From Acidimicrobiaceae bacterium (lineage in GTDB: Bacteria > Actinomycetota > Acidimicrobiia > Acidimicrobiales > Aldehydirespiratoraceae), in contig JAPOYA010000059.1 in the NCBI GenBank assembly GCA_026706815.1, forward strand, positions 62,001-126,000: 64,000 nt of DNA, in the 5' to 3' direction. The notes below the pieces were generated by a model, which was not told where the DNA came from, did no database searches, and saw nothing but the letters and a program-made list of their open reading frames with translations. Shown piece after piece: positions 43,937 through 52,201 of the stretch. Position 1 is the first letter of the stretch; each line of letters starts with the position of its first letter. A program made the translations under genes and the position numbers.

Positions 43937-44947
43937 ATGACCCATCGAGTGGGAATAGTGGGCGGAGACGGAATCGGCCCCGAAGTCATAGCCGAGGGCT
44001 TGAAGGTCATCGCCGCGGCCGGAGTGGAGATCGACGCGGTCCACTACGACCTCGGCGGCAGCCGGTATCTCAAAGACGAAGTCGTGCTGACCGACGAGAT
44101 CGTCGATGAGTGGCGCACGCTCGACGCGATATATCTCGGCGCGGTCGGAACCCCCGACGTGCCGCCTGGAGTCATCGAGCGGGGACTCCTGCTCAAGATG
44201 CGCTTCGACCTCGACCTGTACATCAACTACAGGCCCTTCAGTTGTGGACCCGAGAGTGCCAACACCAGCCCCATGTCGGGGGCTGAGGAAACGGGGTTCG
44301 ACTTTGTCGTCATCCGCGAGAACACGGAGGGCGCCTACGCCGGCGAGGGCGGTTTCCTGCGCAAGAACACTCCCCATGAGATCGCCACTCAGGGATCGGT
44401 CAACACCCGTGTCGGCGTTGAGCGTTGTGTGCGGTACGCCTTCGAGTTGGCGTCGAGGAGGCGCAAACACCTGACTCTGGTCCACAAGACCAACGTGTTG
44501 ACCTTCTCAGGCGACCTTTGGGAGCGGACCTTCAACGAAGTGGCTGACGAGTACCCCGAAGTGGAGACGGCCTACAACCATGTCGATGCGGCCTGTATTT
44601 ACTTCGTGGATGATCCGCAGCGTTACGACGTCATAGTCACCGACAACCTTTTCGGCGACATCCTGACCGACCTCGGCGGCGCTGTCAGCGGCGGGATCGG
44701 TTTCGCGGCGTCCGCCAACTTGCATCCGGGGCGGGTCTCGATGTTCGAGCCCGTTCATGGATCGGCTCCCGATATTGCCGGCACCGGCAAGGCCAACCCG
44801 ACAGCAGCCGTATTGTCCGGTGCGCTGATGCTCGACCATCTCGGAGAGGACCAGGCTGCTGAGAGGATTCGCAAGGCCTGCAAAGACCCCGATTCTCTGA
44901 GCGGATCAACCACAGAAATAGGCGATGTCATCGCCGCTCGCTTGTAG
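43937..44947 (+). CDS. leuB: 3-isopropylmalate dehydrogenase
   Basis: NAD-dependent oxidative decarboxylation of 3-isopropylmalate, third step of leucine synthesis. Shows IVGGDGIGPEVIAEGLKV, GLLLKMRFDLDLYINYRPF, FVVIRENTEGAYAGEGG and DNLFGDILTDLGGAVSGGIGFAASANLHPG. 336 residues fits the short actinobacterial LeuB. It is controlled by the leader-peptide attenuator and starts a leuB-ilvE-cimA operon, with 8 bases to ilvE. Beta-methylmalate activity in the citramalate route to isoleucine is plausible given cimA downstream. Confidence 0.95.
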   Translation: MTHRVGIVGGDGIGPEVIAEGLKVIAAAGVEIDAVHYDLGGSRYLKDEVVLTDEIVDEWRTLDAIYLGAVGTPDVPPGVIERGLLLKMRFDLDLYINYRPFSCGPESANTSPMSGAEETGFDFVVIRENTEGAYAGEGGFLRKNTPHEIATQGSVNTRVGVERCVRYAFELASRRRKHLTLVHKTNVLTFSGDLWERTFNEVADEYPEVETAYNHVDAACIYFVDDPQRYDVIVTDNLFGDILTDLGGAVSGGIGFAASANLHPGRVSMFEPVHGSAPDIAGTGKANPTAAVLSGALMLDHLGEDQAAERIRKACKDPDSLSGSTTEIGDVIAARL

Positions 44948-44955
44948 GAGGCACA

Positions 44956-45873
44956 ATGCCCATCACCCCCACCCCCAACATCTGGATGAACGGCGAGATG
45001 GTCCCGTGGGACCAGGCGCAGATTCACGTGCTCTCCCACACCCTGCATTACGGGACAGGCGTATTCGAAGGTATTCGTGCCTACGAGACAGCTGACGGGC
45101 CGGCCATTTTTCGGCTCAGGGAGCACATCGAGCGCCTCTTCAACTCGGCGCGAATCCTGAATATGCCGATGCCGTACTCGATTCCCGAAGTCATCCAAGC
45201 ATGCAAAGACGTCGTGGCCGACACAGGGTTGAGCAGTTGTTATCTCCGCCCGATCGCGTATTTCGGCTATGGCGAGATGGGTCTGTCGATCGAACATTGC
45301 AAGACCGATGTCGCCATCGCTGCCTGGCCCTGGGGAGCGTATCTCGGTGATGACGCCGCAACCAAGGGCGTGCGCATGAAGATCTCGTCGTGGAAGCGCC
45401 ACGACCACAACATCATGCCGCCCGCGTCCAAAACCACGGGCAATTACGCCAATTCGACCTTGGCGAAAATGGAAGCTCTCGCCGCGGGTTACGACGAGGC
45501 GATCATGCTCAACAGCGCTGGCCTGGTTTCCGAGTGCAGCGGTGAGAACATCTTCGCGGGTCTCGGTGATGTGGTCTACACTCCGCCGACCTCGGCGGGT
45601 GCTCTGAAAGGAATCACCCAGGACACCGTGGCCGCACTCGCCGACGACCTTGGAATCAACATTGCGGTGGGCGAGATGACCCGCAGCGACCTTTATATCG
45701 CTGACGAGATTTTCGTTGTCGGTACAGCCGCGGAAGTCAGTGCGGTGAACTCGGTTGATGATCGCGCCATCCCCTGTCCGGGTCCGGCCACCAAAGCAAT
45801 CGCGGAAGCGTATGCCGAGGTTGTCCGGGGCAAGAACCCGAAATACCGATCGTGGAACGAGCTCGCGTCGTGA
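44956..45873 (+). CDS. ilvE: Branched-chain amino acid aminotransferase
   Basis: Fold-type IV PLP aminotransferase performing the last step for Leu, Ile and Val. Key regions are NGEMVPWDQAQIHVLSHTLHYGTGVFEGIRAYET, the PLP region ASKTTGNYANSTLAKMEALAAGYDEAIMLNS and VSECSGENIFAG. 305 residues, ATG with ggaggcaca ribosome site. Its stop overlaps the cimA start by GTGA. Confidence 0.95.
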   Translation: MPITPTPNIWMNGEMVPWDQAQIHVLSHTLHYGTGVFEGIRAYETADGPAIFRLREHIERLFNSARILNMPMPYSIPEVIQACKDVVADTGLSSCYLRPIAYFGYGEMGLSIEHCKTDVAIAAWPWGAYLGDDAATKGVRMKISSWKRHDHNIMPPASKTTGNYANSTLAKMEALAAGYDEAIMLNSAGLVSECSGENIFAGLGDVVYTPPTSAGALKGITQDTVAALADDLGINIAVGEMTRSDLYIADEIFVVGTAAEVSAVNSVDDRAIPCPGPATKAIAEAYAEVVRGKNPKYRSWNELAS

Positions 45874-47561
45874 GCGGTTCTGCCGCTGTTTCGGGCGGCG
45901 CTGCGGATTCCGGCGTGAGCGGCGCCGAGGCATCGATCGAACGCGCAGGTGTTCGGGACCCGGCTTGGCCCGAACAAGTCGAGATCTACGACACGACGCT
46001 GCGCGACGGCTCTCAACTGGAGGGGATTTCGCTCACGGTCGACGACAAATTGCGGATAGCGGAGCAACTAGACCTGCTCGGCGTCGGATATATCGAGGGC
46101 GGCTACCCGGGGGCAAACCCCAAAGACGACGAGTTCTTCGAGCGTGCCAAAACCGAACTGCGGTTGACGACCAGCAAGTTTGTGGCTTTCGGCTCAACCC
46201 GGCGCCCACGCGGAAAAGTCGACTCCGACAACTCGCTGGCCAATCTGGTGGTCGCCGGGACCGAGGTTGTGTGCATCGTCGGCAAGTGTTGGGACTACCA
46301 CGTCACCGAAGCGCTCGGCACGACCCTTGACGAAGGCGTGGCCATGGCGGCCGACTCCATCGCCTACCTGGCAGCCAATGGCAAACGGGTTTTCTTCGAC
46401 GCGGAGCACTTCTTCGACGGCTACAAACGCAATCCCGAGTTCAGCCTGCGCGTTCTTGAACAGGCTGCGATCGCTGGAGTTGAAGCTGTGGTGCTGTGTG
46501 ACACCAACGGCGGTTCCCTGCCTCCCGAAATCGAACGGGCTGTGTCGGATGTGATCGCTCACGTCGACTGTGGCGTCGGCATCCACCTGCACAACGACAC
46601 TGGTTGCGGGGTGGCCAATGCCCTGGCAGCGGTGCGCGCCGGAGCCACTCAAGTCCAGGGCACGATCAATGGTTACGGCGAGCGGGTCGGGAACTGTGAT
46701 CTGGTTCCGATCATGGCCAACCTCGAATTGAAGATGGGCATTCCGTGTCTTCCCGAGGGCCGCATTGCTCGGTTGACTTCGGTGTCCCATCACATAGCCG
46801 AGCTGGTCAATTTAACCCCCGACCCGCAACAGCCCTATGTGGGCGCCTCGGCGTTCGCCCACAAAGCCGGCCTTCACACCAGCGCTTTGAATCGGCGACC
46901 TGATGCGTACGAACACGTTGCGCCGGAGTCGGTGGGCAACGGCACGCGCATTGTGGTCTCGGAGATGGCTGGGCGTTCGACTCTGGCGATGAAAGCCAAG
47001 AACCTGGGTCTCGAGATCGACGGGAAGGTTCTCGGTCATGTCGTCGAGACCCTCAAGGAACTCGAGCATTCGGGCTATCACTTCGAAGTCGCCGACGCTT
47101 CTTTGGAGCTGCTGATGCGCGGCGCGGCCGGTTGGGAACAGCCGTATTTCACTCTCGAGTCGTTCTCGGTCGACATGGCCCATCGTTCCGGTACGGGTGC
47201 GCGCCTGTGGAACGATGTGGCAGTCGACGTGGAGACTGAGGCCACGGTCAAGATTTGGGTAGACGGCGAACGGCGAATCGCGGTGGGGGAGGGCAACGGT
47301 CCTGTCAACGCGCTCGACGCGGCCGTGCGCTCGGCTTTGAACGGGCGTTATCCCGAGATCGATCGGGTGTCGCTCACGGACTTCAAGGTTCGCGTGCTCA
47401 ACACTGAGAAGGGAACGGGCGCGGTGACACGTGTGCTGCTCGACAGCACCAACGGCGAGCGCTCGTGGTCGACCATCGGTGTGTCTGAGAACATCATTGA
47501 GGCGTCATGGCAGGCCCTCATTGATTCCCTCGTCTACGGCCTGCTCCTAGCCGACGAATAA
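45870..47561 (+). CDS. cimA: Citramalate synthase
   Basis: Condenses pyruvate and acetyl-CoA to citramalate, giving a threonine-independent route to isoleucine. The DRE-TIM segment EIYDTTLRDGSQLEGISLTVDDKLRIAEQLDLLGVGYIEGGYPGANPKDDEFF and GIHLHNDTGCGVANALAAVRAGATQVQGTINGYGERVGNCDL match CimA (as opposed to LeuA). A C-terminal LeuA-dimer regulatory domain follows (YFTLESFSVDMAHRSGTG onward). I chose the GTG that overlaps the ilvE stop. The GTG-to-residue-30 segment is Ser/Ala/Gly-rich, so a slightly later start is possible. Confidence 0.92.
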   Translation: MSGSAAVSGGAADSGVSGAEASIERAGVRDPAWPEQVEIYDTTLRDGSQLEGISLTVDDKLRIAEQLDLLGVGYIEGGYPGANPKDDEFFERAKTELRLTTSKFVAFGSTRRPRGKVDSDNSLANLVVAGTEVVCIVGKCWDYHVTEALGTTLDEGVAMAADSIAYLAANGKRVFFDAEHFFDGYKRNPEFSLRVLEQAAIAGVEAVVLCDTNGGSLPPEIERAVSDVIAHVDCGVGIHLHNDTGCGVANALAAVRAGATQVQGTINGYGERVGNCDLVPIMANLELKMGIPCLPEGRIARLTSVSHHIAELVNLTPDPQQPYVGASAFAHKAGLHTSALNRRPDAYEHVAPESVGNGTRIVVSEMAGRSTLAMKAKNLGLEIDGKVLGHVVETLKELEHSGYHFEVADASLELLMRGAAGWEQPYFTLESFSVDMAHRSGTGARLWNDVAVDVETEATVKIWVDGERRIAVGEGNGPVNALDAAVRSALNGRYPEIDRVSLTDFKVRVLNTEKGTGAVTRVLLDSTNGERSWSTIGVSENIIEASWQALIDSLVYGLLLADE

Positions 47562-47668
47562 TCCAGCGTACGCTCGGTCTTCCGGCTACGGCTGCGGGGG
47601 GTATGAGCCCGCTTCGGTGTCCGCCGCTCCGGCTACGCCCGGCAACCGGCAACGCGCCCGGCGACGAG

Positions 47669-47752
47669 CTAGTAGAAGACCCCTGCCGCTTCGAGGCGGT
47701 CGAGTTCGTCGTCATCGAGGCCGAGCACTTCGCGCAGCACCTCGTGGGTCTG
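47669..47752 (-). pseudogene. C-terminal remnant of a CaiB/BaiF CoA transferase
   Basis: The minus strand reads QTHEVLREVLGLDDDELDRL followed by EAAGVFY and a stop. This is the characteristic last 27 residues of type III CoA transferases (GQHTxEVLREVLG...AAGV). The upstream frame does not continue in the same reading frame, and no catalytic part is present. It fills the 300-base gap between cimA and the next gene, along with sequence I cannot assign. Confidence 0.5.
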
Positions 47753-47862
47753 TGACCTCAAGCACGGTGAACTCGGAGAGGGGGTTTTCGATCACCGTTG
47801 GAGTCTCGCGAAGAGCGGTCGCGGCTACAACGTCGCGCGCATCGTGGCTACGCTTACCTGCC

Positions 47863-48384
47863 ATGTCTGTGCCGAGGCATTTTCCGGGCAAGATCGATGA
47901 ACCCAAGGCGTATGTGTCTGCGCCGCGCCGTGGGGGCAGTTGGTTGGCGAACCGGCCCGGCGAGGTGGTCGGAACTGCGCAACCGTCGGGACCCGCGGTG
48001 GGCAACCAAGGCCCCGATCAGGGTTATGTCCACAAGCTCTTCAGGCGTTTCGAGGCTGATCTTGTGCTGGCCCCGGGAGAGCACGCGGGCGATGTGTTGG
48101 AGGGAGCGTGTGCGGTCGCTCTGCGCCGTGCATCGTTGTACGGGCGAGCGCCGGTCGCTGACGATCTCCGTGTAGCGCTGACCGTGTTCGGTTTTCTCGG
48201 CTCCGCTGCCGACGAGCTTGTGGAGTTCCGCAAACCGCTGTTCGAAGAATTGCGTCACGTGGCGTTCCATTATTTCACGGCGCGCGAGATCGCCGACCTT
48301 GTTCCTGAGGCGACATTGCGGATGGAGCCCACCGAAGTGGCGGTCGCGTGTGCCGACGATTGGAGAGCTCCGCTAGGGCTCTGA
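47863..48384 (+). CDS. Conserved hypothetical protein
   Basis: 173 residues, not recognised. It has a basic N-terminus (SVPRHFPGKIDEPKAYVSAPRRGGSWLANRPGEVVG), then a helical region (HKLFRRFEADLVLAPGEHAGDVLEGACAVALRRASLYGRAPVADDL) and a C-terminal helical part (EEFRKPLFEELRHVAFHYFTAREIADLVPEATLR). No membrane segment. I chose ATG at 47863; the open frame extends further upstream but that part is low-quality Arg-rich sequence antisense to the CoA-transferase remnant. gltX follows on the same strand about 80 bases on. Confidence 0.6.
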   Translation: MSVPRHFPGKIDEPKAYVSAPRRGGSWLANRPGEVVGTAQPSGPAVGNQGPDQGYVHKLFRRFEADLVLAPGEHAGDVLEGACAVALRRASLYGRAPVADDLRVALTVFGFLGSAADELVEFRKPLFEELRHVAFHYFTAREIADLVPEATLRMEPTEVAVACADDWRAPLGL

Positions 48385-48465
48385 GCGAGGGGACTCGTTG
48401 ATGCACAGTACGGAGAGCTGCGGCAGTGTCATCGGGTGAAGACAAGCGACGATTAGCCTGAGGCC

Positions 48466-49866
48466 ATGCAAGCTCCTCGGGTTCGCTTCGCGCCGGCGCC
48501 GACTGGCTATCTCCATGTGGGGAGCGCCCGTTCTGCGCTGTTCAACTGGCTTTTTGCCCGCCATCACGGCGGAAAGTTCATATTGCGGGTTGAAGACACC
48601 GACGAGTCCAGGAAATCCCAGGAGTTCATCGACGCTGTCTGCGACCCGTTGCGCTGGCTCGGACTCGATTGGGATGAGGGGCCGTATTTCCAGTCTCAAC
48701 GCAAACCGGACCATACCGCTGCCATTGAGCAGCTCATCGATGACGGCAAGGCGTACTTCTGCGATCTGAGCCTCGCCGATTCGCAGCGACTGTCCGCTGA
48801 AGCAGGTCTTCGGGAGGGCTATCACGGCTGGTCACGTGATCGGAACGTGGCCGACGGCGACGGGGTCGTGGTCCGGTTCCGTGTGCCCGACGAGGGTTCG
48901 ACGGTCGTCGATGATCTGATTCGCGGTCGGGTCGAGGTCGCCCACGACACGATCGATGATTTCGTGATCCGGCGGGGCGACGGCTCACCGGTGTTCTTCA
49001 TCGCCAACGCGGTCGACGATCACGACATGGGCATCACCCATGTCATAAGGGGCGAGGACCTCCTCAACACCACGCCCAGAGTGATGCTGTTGTGGGAAGC
49101 GCTCGGCTACGGTCCCGTGCCGCGCTACGCCCATCTTCCGCTGCTCGTCAACGAGCAGCGCAAGAAGCTCTCCAAGCGCCGTGACAGCGTGGCGCTCTCT
49201 GCATTCGTGGCTGAGGGCTACCTGCCCGAAGCGATGCTGAATGCGTTGGCTCTGCTGGGCTGGGGTCCACCCGACGAGATCGAGATCCGGCCGACAACCG
49301 AAATCGTGTCTCTGTTCTCGCTTGAAGCTGTCAACAAGGGTTCTGCCTATTTCGACCTGGTCAAGCTGAAGCACATCAACAACGCGTACATAAAGGCGCT
49401 GACCCCGGCAGAGTTTGTGCAAGCCGCGGCGCCCTGGCTTCCGGGCCACTACGACCTTGAGGTTGTCGAGGTGCTCGCGCCGGAGGTTCAGCAGCGCATC
49501 TCCACTCTTTCGGAGGCACCGGGTTGGCTCGACTGGCTCTTCGTCGATGAAATCAGCGAATACGACGAGAAGGCTTGGGCGAAGGCCATGACCGGGGGCC
49601 GCGCGGCAGACCGGGTCCTCGCGGAGCTCATCGAGGTTCTTGATGTCGATCCTTTCAACGATCCTGGGCTCCTGGAAACCACCGTGTTGGAGGTCGGCAA
49701 CCGGCTCAGCGAGGAAATCGGCGCGCGGGTGATGTCGCAGGCTCCCTTGCGGGTTGCTCTCACGGGCAGCGGCGCGGGGATCCCGTTGTGGGAAGCGATG
49801 ACTCACCTCGGAAAGGAAAGGACCCTGTCTCGCATTGCCGCGGCCCAAAGACGCTTGGGAGTCTGA
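48466..49866 (+). CDS. gltX: Glutamyl-tRNA synthetase
   Basis: Class I synthetase charging tRNA-Glu; in organisms without GlnRS it also misacylates tRNA-Gln. The HIGH motif is HVGS in RFAPAPTGYLHVGSARSALFNWLFARH, and KLSKR appears in KKLSKRRDSVALSAF. 466 residues, ATG start. Genes for tRNA-Gln(CTG) and tRNA-Glu(CTC) follow within 1 kb on the same strand, consistent with a non-discriminating enzyme. The next gene starts 4 bases after the stop. Confidence 0.96.
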   Translation: MQAPRVRFAPAPTGYLHVGSARSALFNWLFARHHGGKFILRVEDTDESRKSQEFIDAVCDPLRWLGLDWDEGPYFQSQRKPDHTAAIEQLIDDGKAYFCDLSLADSQRLSAEAGLREGYHGWSRDRNVADGDGVVVRFRVPDEGSTVVDDLIRGRVEVAHDTIDDFVIRRGDGSPVFFIANAVDDHDMGITHVIRGEDLLNTTPRVMLLWEALGYGPVPRYAHLPLLVNEQRKKLSKRRDSVALSAFVAEGYLPEAMLNALALLGWGPPDEIEIRPTTEIVSLFSLEAVNKGSAYFDLVKLKHINNAYIKALTPAEFVQAAAPWLPGHYDLEVVEVLAPEVQQRISTLSEAPGWLDWLFVDEISEYDEKAWAKAMTGGRAADRVLAELIEVLDVDPFNDPGLLETTVLEVGNRLSEEIGARVMSQAPLRVALTGSGAGIPLWEAMTHLGKERTLSRIAAAQRRLGV

Positions 49867-49870
49867 GAAG

Positions 49871-50500
49871 ATGTGGAGCGGACGGCTTGGTCGGCTGTCT
49901 GCGAGGCGCGTCATGTGGGCGGTGGCGGTTGTCGGGACTCTGGTGATCGGTTACGCGGGGATCAACTTCGTTCAGGTGCGAATGAATCTGGACGTCGACG
50001 ATCGAGGGCCGGGCGACGCGATCGTTGTGCTCGGAGCGGCGCAGTACGACGGCAGGCCCTCACCCGTGCTGGCTGGACGGTTGGACCATGCGCTGGAACT
50101 CTGGAACGAGGGCGCGGCGCCTCTGATCGTCACAACCGGCTCCAAACAAGAAGGCGATCGGTTCACTGAGGGCTTTACCGGATTCGAGTATCTCCTTGAG
50201 GCCGGTGTGCCCGAGTCTGCGCTGCTGTTGGTGACCGACGGCGCGTCTACCTGGGAGCAGATGGCAGCCACAGCGAGAGTGCTTCGCAACCGTGGTCTGT
50301 CTTCGGCAGTGGTCGTTTCCGACCCGTATCACTCGTTGCGCCTTGCCCAGATCTCGGTTGAGGCGGGACTGACCGCGTACATCTCGCCGACCGACGGCGA
50401 GGCTTCGATACGGCAGCTGGCGCGTGAGACCGCTGCGGTGTCGCTTGGGCGGATCCTCGGTTATCGACGTGTGGACAACTGGTTCGGCAATGCCAACTGA
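49871..50500 (+). CDS. YdcF/DUF218 family membrane-anchored protein
   Basis: 209 residues from the chosen ATG. A single N-terminal transmembrane helix (VMWAVAVVGTLVIGYAGINF) is followed by a DUF218 fold: DAIVVLGAAQYDGRPSPVLAGRLDHALEL, IVTTGSKQEGDRFTEG, YLLEAGVPESALL and VVVSDPYHSLRLAQISVEAGL. The family is linked to envelope metabolism (YdcF/SanA) and binds a nucleotide-like ligand. A longer frame would overlap gltX by over 30 bases, so I preferred this start. Confidence 0.85.
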   Translation: MWSGRLGRLSARRVMWAVAVVGTLVIGYAGINFVQVRMNLDVDDRGPGDAIVVLGAAQYDGRPSPVLAGRLDHALELWNEGAAPLIVTTGSKQEGDRFTEGFTGFEYLLEAGVPESALLLVTDGASTWEQMAATARVLRNRGLSSAVVVSDPYHSLRLAQISVEAGLTAYISPTDGEASIRQLARETAAVSLGRILGYRRVDNWFGNAN

Positions 50501-50595
50501 GCTGTGAGGGCTTCGAGCGCACCGGCCCCGAGCGCACCGGCCTGTGAGAATTTCGTGTGAGACCGCATCGGAGCCAGGTACGATGCGGTCGCTGA

Positions 50596-50667
50596 TCGGG
50601 GATGGTGTAATTGGCAACACATCTGGTTCTGGTCCAGACATTGGGGGTTCAAGTCCTCCTCCCCGAG
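50596..50667 (+). tRNA. tRNA-Gln (CTG)
   Basis: Acceptor arms TCGGGGA/TCCCCGA pair fully, anticodon stem TCTGG/CCAGA encloses loop TTCTGGT. Discriminator G; no encoded CCA. Follows gltX. Confidence 0.93.
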
Positions 50668-50742
50668 CTTTGGTTTTGTCGCGCTGAGTGCTTTGGCCAG
50701 CGGTTACACTCATGCGGTCGCGGATCGCCCAGCGACGAACCT

Positions 50743-50815
50743 GCCCCGTTCGTCTAGCGGCCTAGGACGCCACCCTCTCAAGGTGGTAGCACGGGTTCAA
50801 ATCCCGTACGGGGTA
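50743..50815 (+). tRNA. tRNA-Glu (CTC)
   Basis: Acceptor GCCCCGT/ACGGGGT (one G-U), anticodon stem CCACC/GGTGG with loop CTCTCAA, T arm CGGGTTCAAATCCCG. No encoded CCA. A housekeeping copy, near gltX and tRNA-Gln. Confidence 0.94.
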
Positions 50816-50862
50816 CTACGGCCAGATCAAGAAACAAGCTTCTGAATCAGAAAGAGGTTGAT

Positions 50863-51777
50863 ATGAGCGACGAGAAGTGGACTGCTGAACACATCGGTGA
50901 TCAAACGGGGCGGGTGGCGATTGTGACTGGCGCCAACTCCGGGCTCGGGCTTGAAACGGCACGCGCGCTGGCCGGTCGGGGCGCGTCGGTAGTGCTCGCA
51001 GTCCGAAACCTCGACAAGGGCAAGCAGGCAGTCGACGACATCCGATCCGATCATGGGGGCGCCCAGCTCGAATTGCAGCAGCTCGATCTGGCTTCGCTGG
51101 ACTCCGTTCGCGGCGCTTCTGAGGAAATCCTCAGCCGCTTCGAGCGCATTGATCTGCTGATCAACAACGCCGGGGTCATGTACACCCCGCGGCAACGAAC
51201 TGCGGACGGGTTCGAGATGCAGTTCGGCACCAACCACTTGGGTCACTTCGCCTTGACCGGCAGGTTGTTGGAGCGGCTCCTGGCTGTGGAGGGGTCGCGG
51301 GTTGTCACGGTCAGCAGCGTTGGCCACCGGCTCCTCTCCCGGATCGACTTCGGTGATCTCCGGGCCGAACGGCGCTATCGCCGCATAGCCGCATACGGAC
51401 GCTCAAAACTGGCGAACTTGATGTTCACCTATGAGCTCCAACGCCGGCTCGAAGCAGCAGGGGCCAAAACAGCAGCGCTGGCGGCTCATCCAGGCGGGTC
51501 GAGCACCGAGCTCGGCCGCCATGTCCCCGGAGCCCGGACCGCCGAACGGCTTTTCGGAGCGATGGTGCAGAGTGCGGCCATGGGCGCCCTTCCAACGCTG
51601 AGGGCTGCCACGGATCCGGCGGCCGAAGGAGGCCAGTACTACGGTCCCGACGGGTTCATGCAGACTCGAGGCCACCCGGTGCTGGTCTCCTCCAGCGACC
51701 GGTCGCACGACACTGGGGCACAGCAACAGCTCTGGGCCGCTTCAGAAGAGCTCACCGCAGTCCGCTTCCCCGTCTGA
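50863..51777 (+). CDS. Short-chain dehydrogenase/reductase
   Basis: Classical Rossmann SDR. The NAD(P) motif is VTGANSGLGLETARAL, then NNAG (LLINNAGVMYTPR). The catalytic Ser-Tyr-Lys appears as VSSVGHR...YGRSKLAN. The 304-residue length, LALAAHPGG-like loop and specific NHLGHFALTGRLLERLL resemble the retinol-dehydrogenase-like group that reduces a broad range of carbonyls. The ATG has gaaagaggttgat ahead. Substrate unknown. Confidence 0.9.
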   Translation: MSDEKWTAEHIGDQTGRVAIVTGANSGLGLETARALAGRGASVVLAVRNLDKGKQAVDDIRSDHGGAQLELQQLDLASLDSVRGASEEILSRFERIDLLINNAGVMYTPRQRTADGFEMQFGTNHLGHFALTGRLLERLLAVEGSRVVTVSSVGHRLLSRIDFGDLRAERRYRRIAAYGRSKLANLMFTYELQRRLEAAGAKTAALAAHPGGSSTELGRHVPGARTAERLFGAMVQSAAMGALPTLRAATDPAAEGGQYYGPDGFMQTRGHPVLVSSSDRSHDTGAQQQLWAASEELTAVRFPV

Positions 51778-51804
51778 GCGACAGCTACCAGTCCGCTGTC
51801 GCTG

Positions 51805-52173
51805 CTACCAGTCGAGGCCGGTCTGGTGCATACTCCACGACTCGGCGATGAGTCCTGCGGCGATCCGGTACTGCGCGAGCCAGGTGATCTTGATGGTACT
51901 GCCGACCGCCACGTTGATCCCCTCTAGGGCAAGGCGCGCGAAAACGCAATCGTCGACCGAGGAGATCTGATCGAAATGGAGTCTGGTCGGCCGGATCGTC
52001 GAGGCCGATGAACTGACATGGCGAGCGTAACGCCGCGGTGTTGTGTGCTCGGTGCCGTCACGGGTATGGCGGACAAAAGGATCAGCCAAAACCTCTCCGA
52101 GCCGGTCCAAGGATTGGTCGATCCAGATGTGGTTCCACAGAGTCTCGACCAAGGCTTCGTTCTCGCAGCTCAT
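51805..52173 (-). CDS. NTF2-like (SnoaL-type) protein
   Basis: A compact single-domain protein of about 122 residues with the NTF2-like layout: N-terminal helix (LVETLWNHIWIDQSLDRLGEVLADPFVRH), then strands ending HFDQISSVDDCVFARLALEGIN and KITWLAQYRIAAGLIAESWSMHQ. Such proteins are isomerases, hydrolases or ligand binders. The ATG has GGAGG six bases upstream, which decides the start over the earlier TTG. It lies just downstream of the MFS gene on the same strand. Confidence 0.75.
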   Translation of the reverse strand: MSCENEALVETLWNHIWIDQSLDRLGEVLADPFVRHTRDGTEHTTPRRYARHVSSSASTIRPTRLHFDQISSVDDCVFARLALEGINVAVGSTIKITWLAQYRIAAGLIAESWSMHQTGLDW

Positions 52174-52201
52174 CGGTTCCTCCAATCCGAGCGTAGGGCA
52201 A

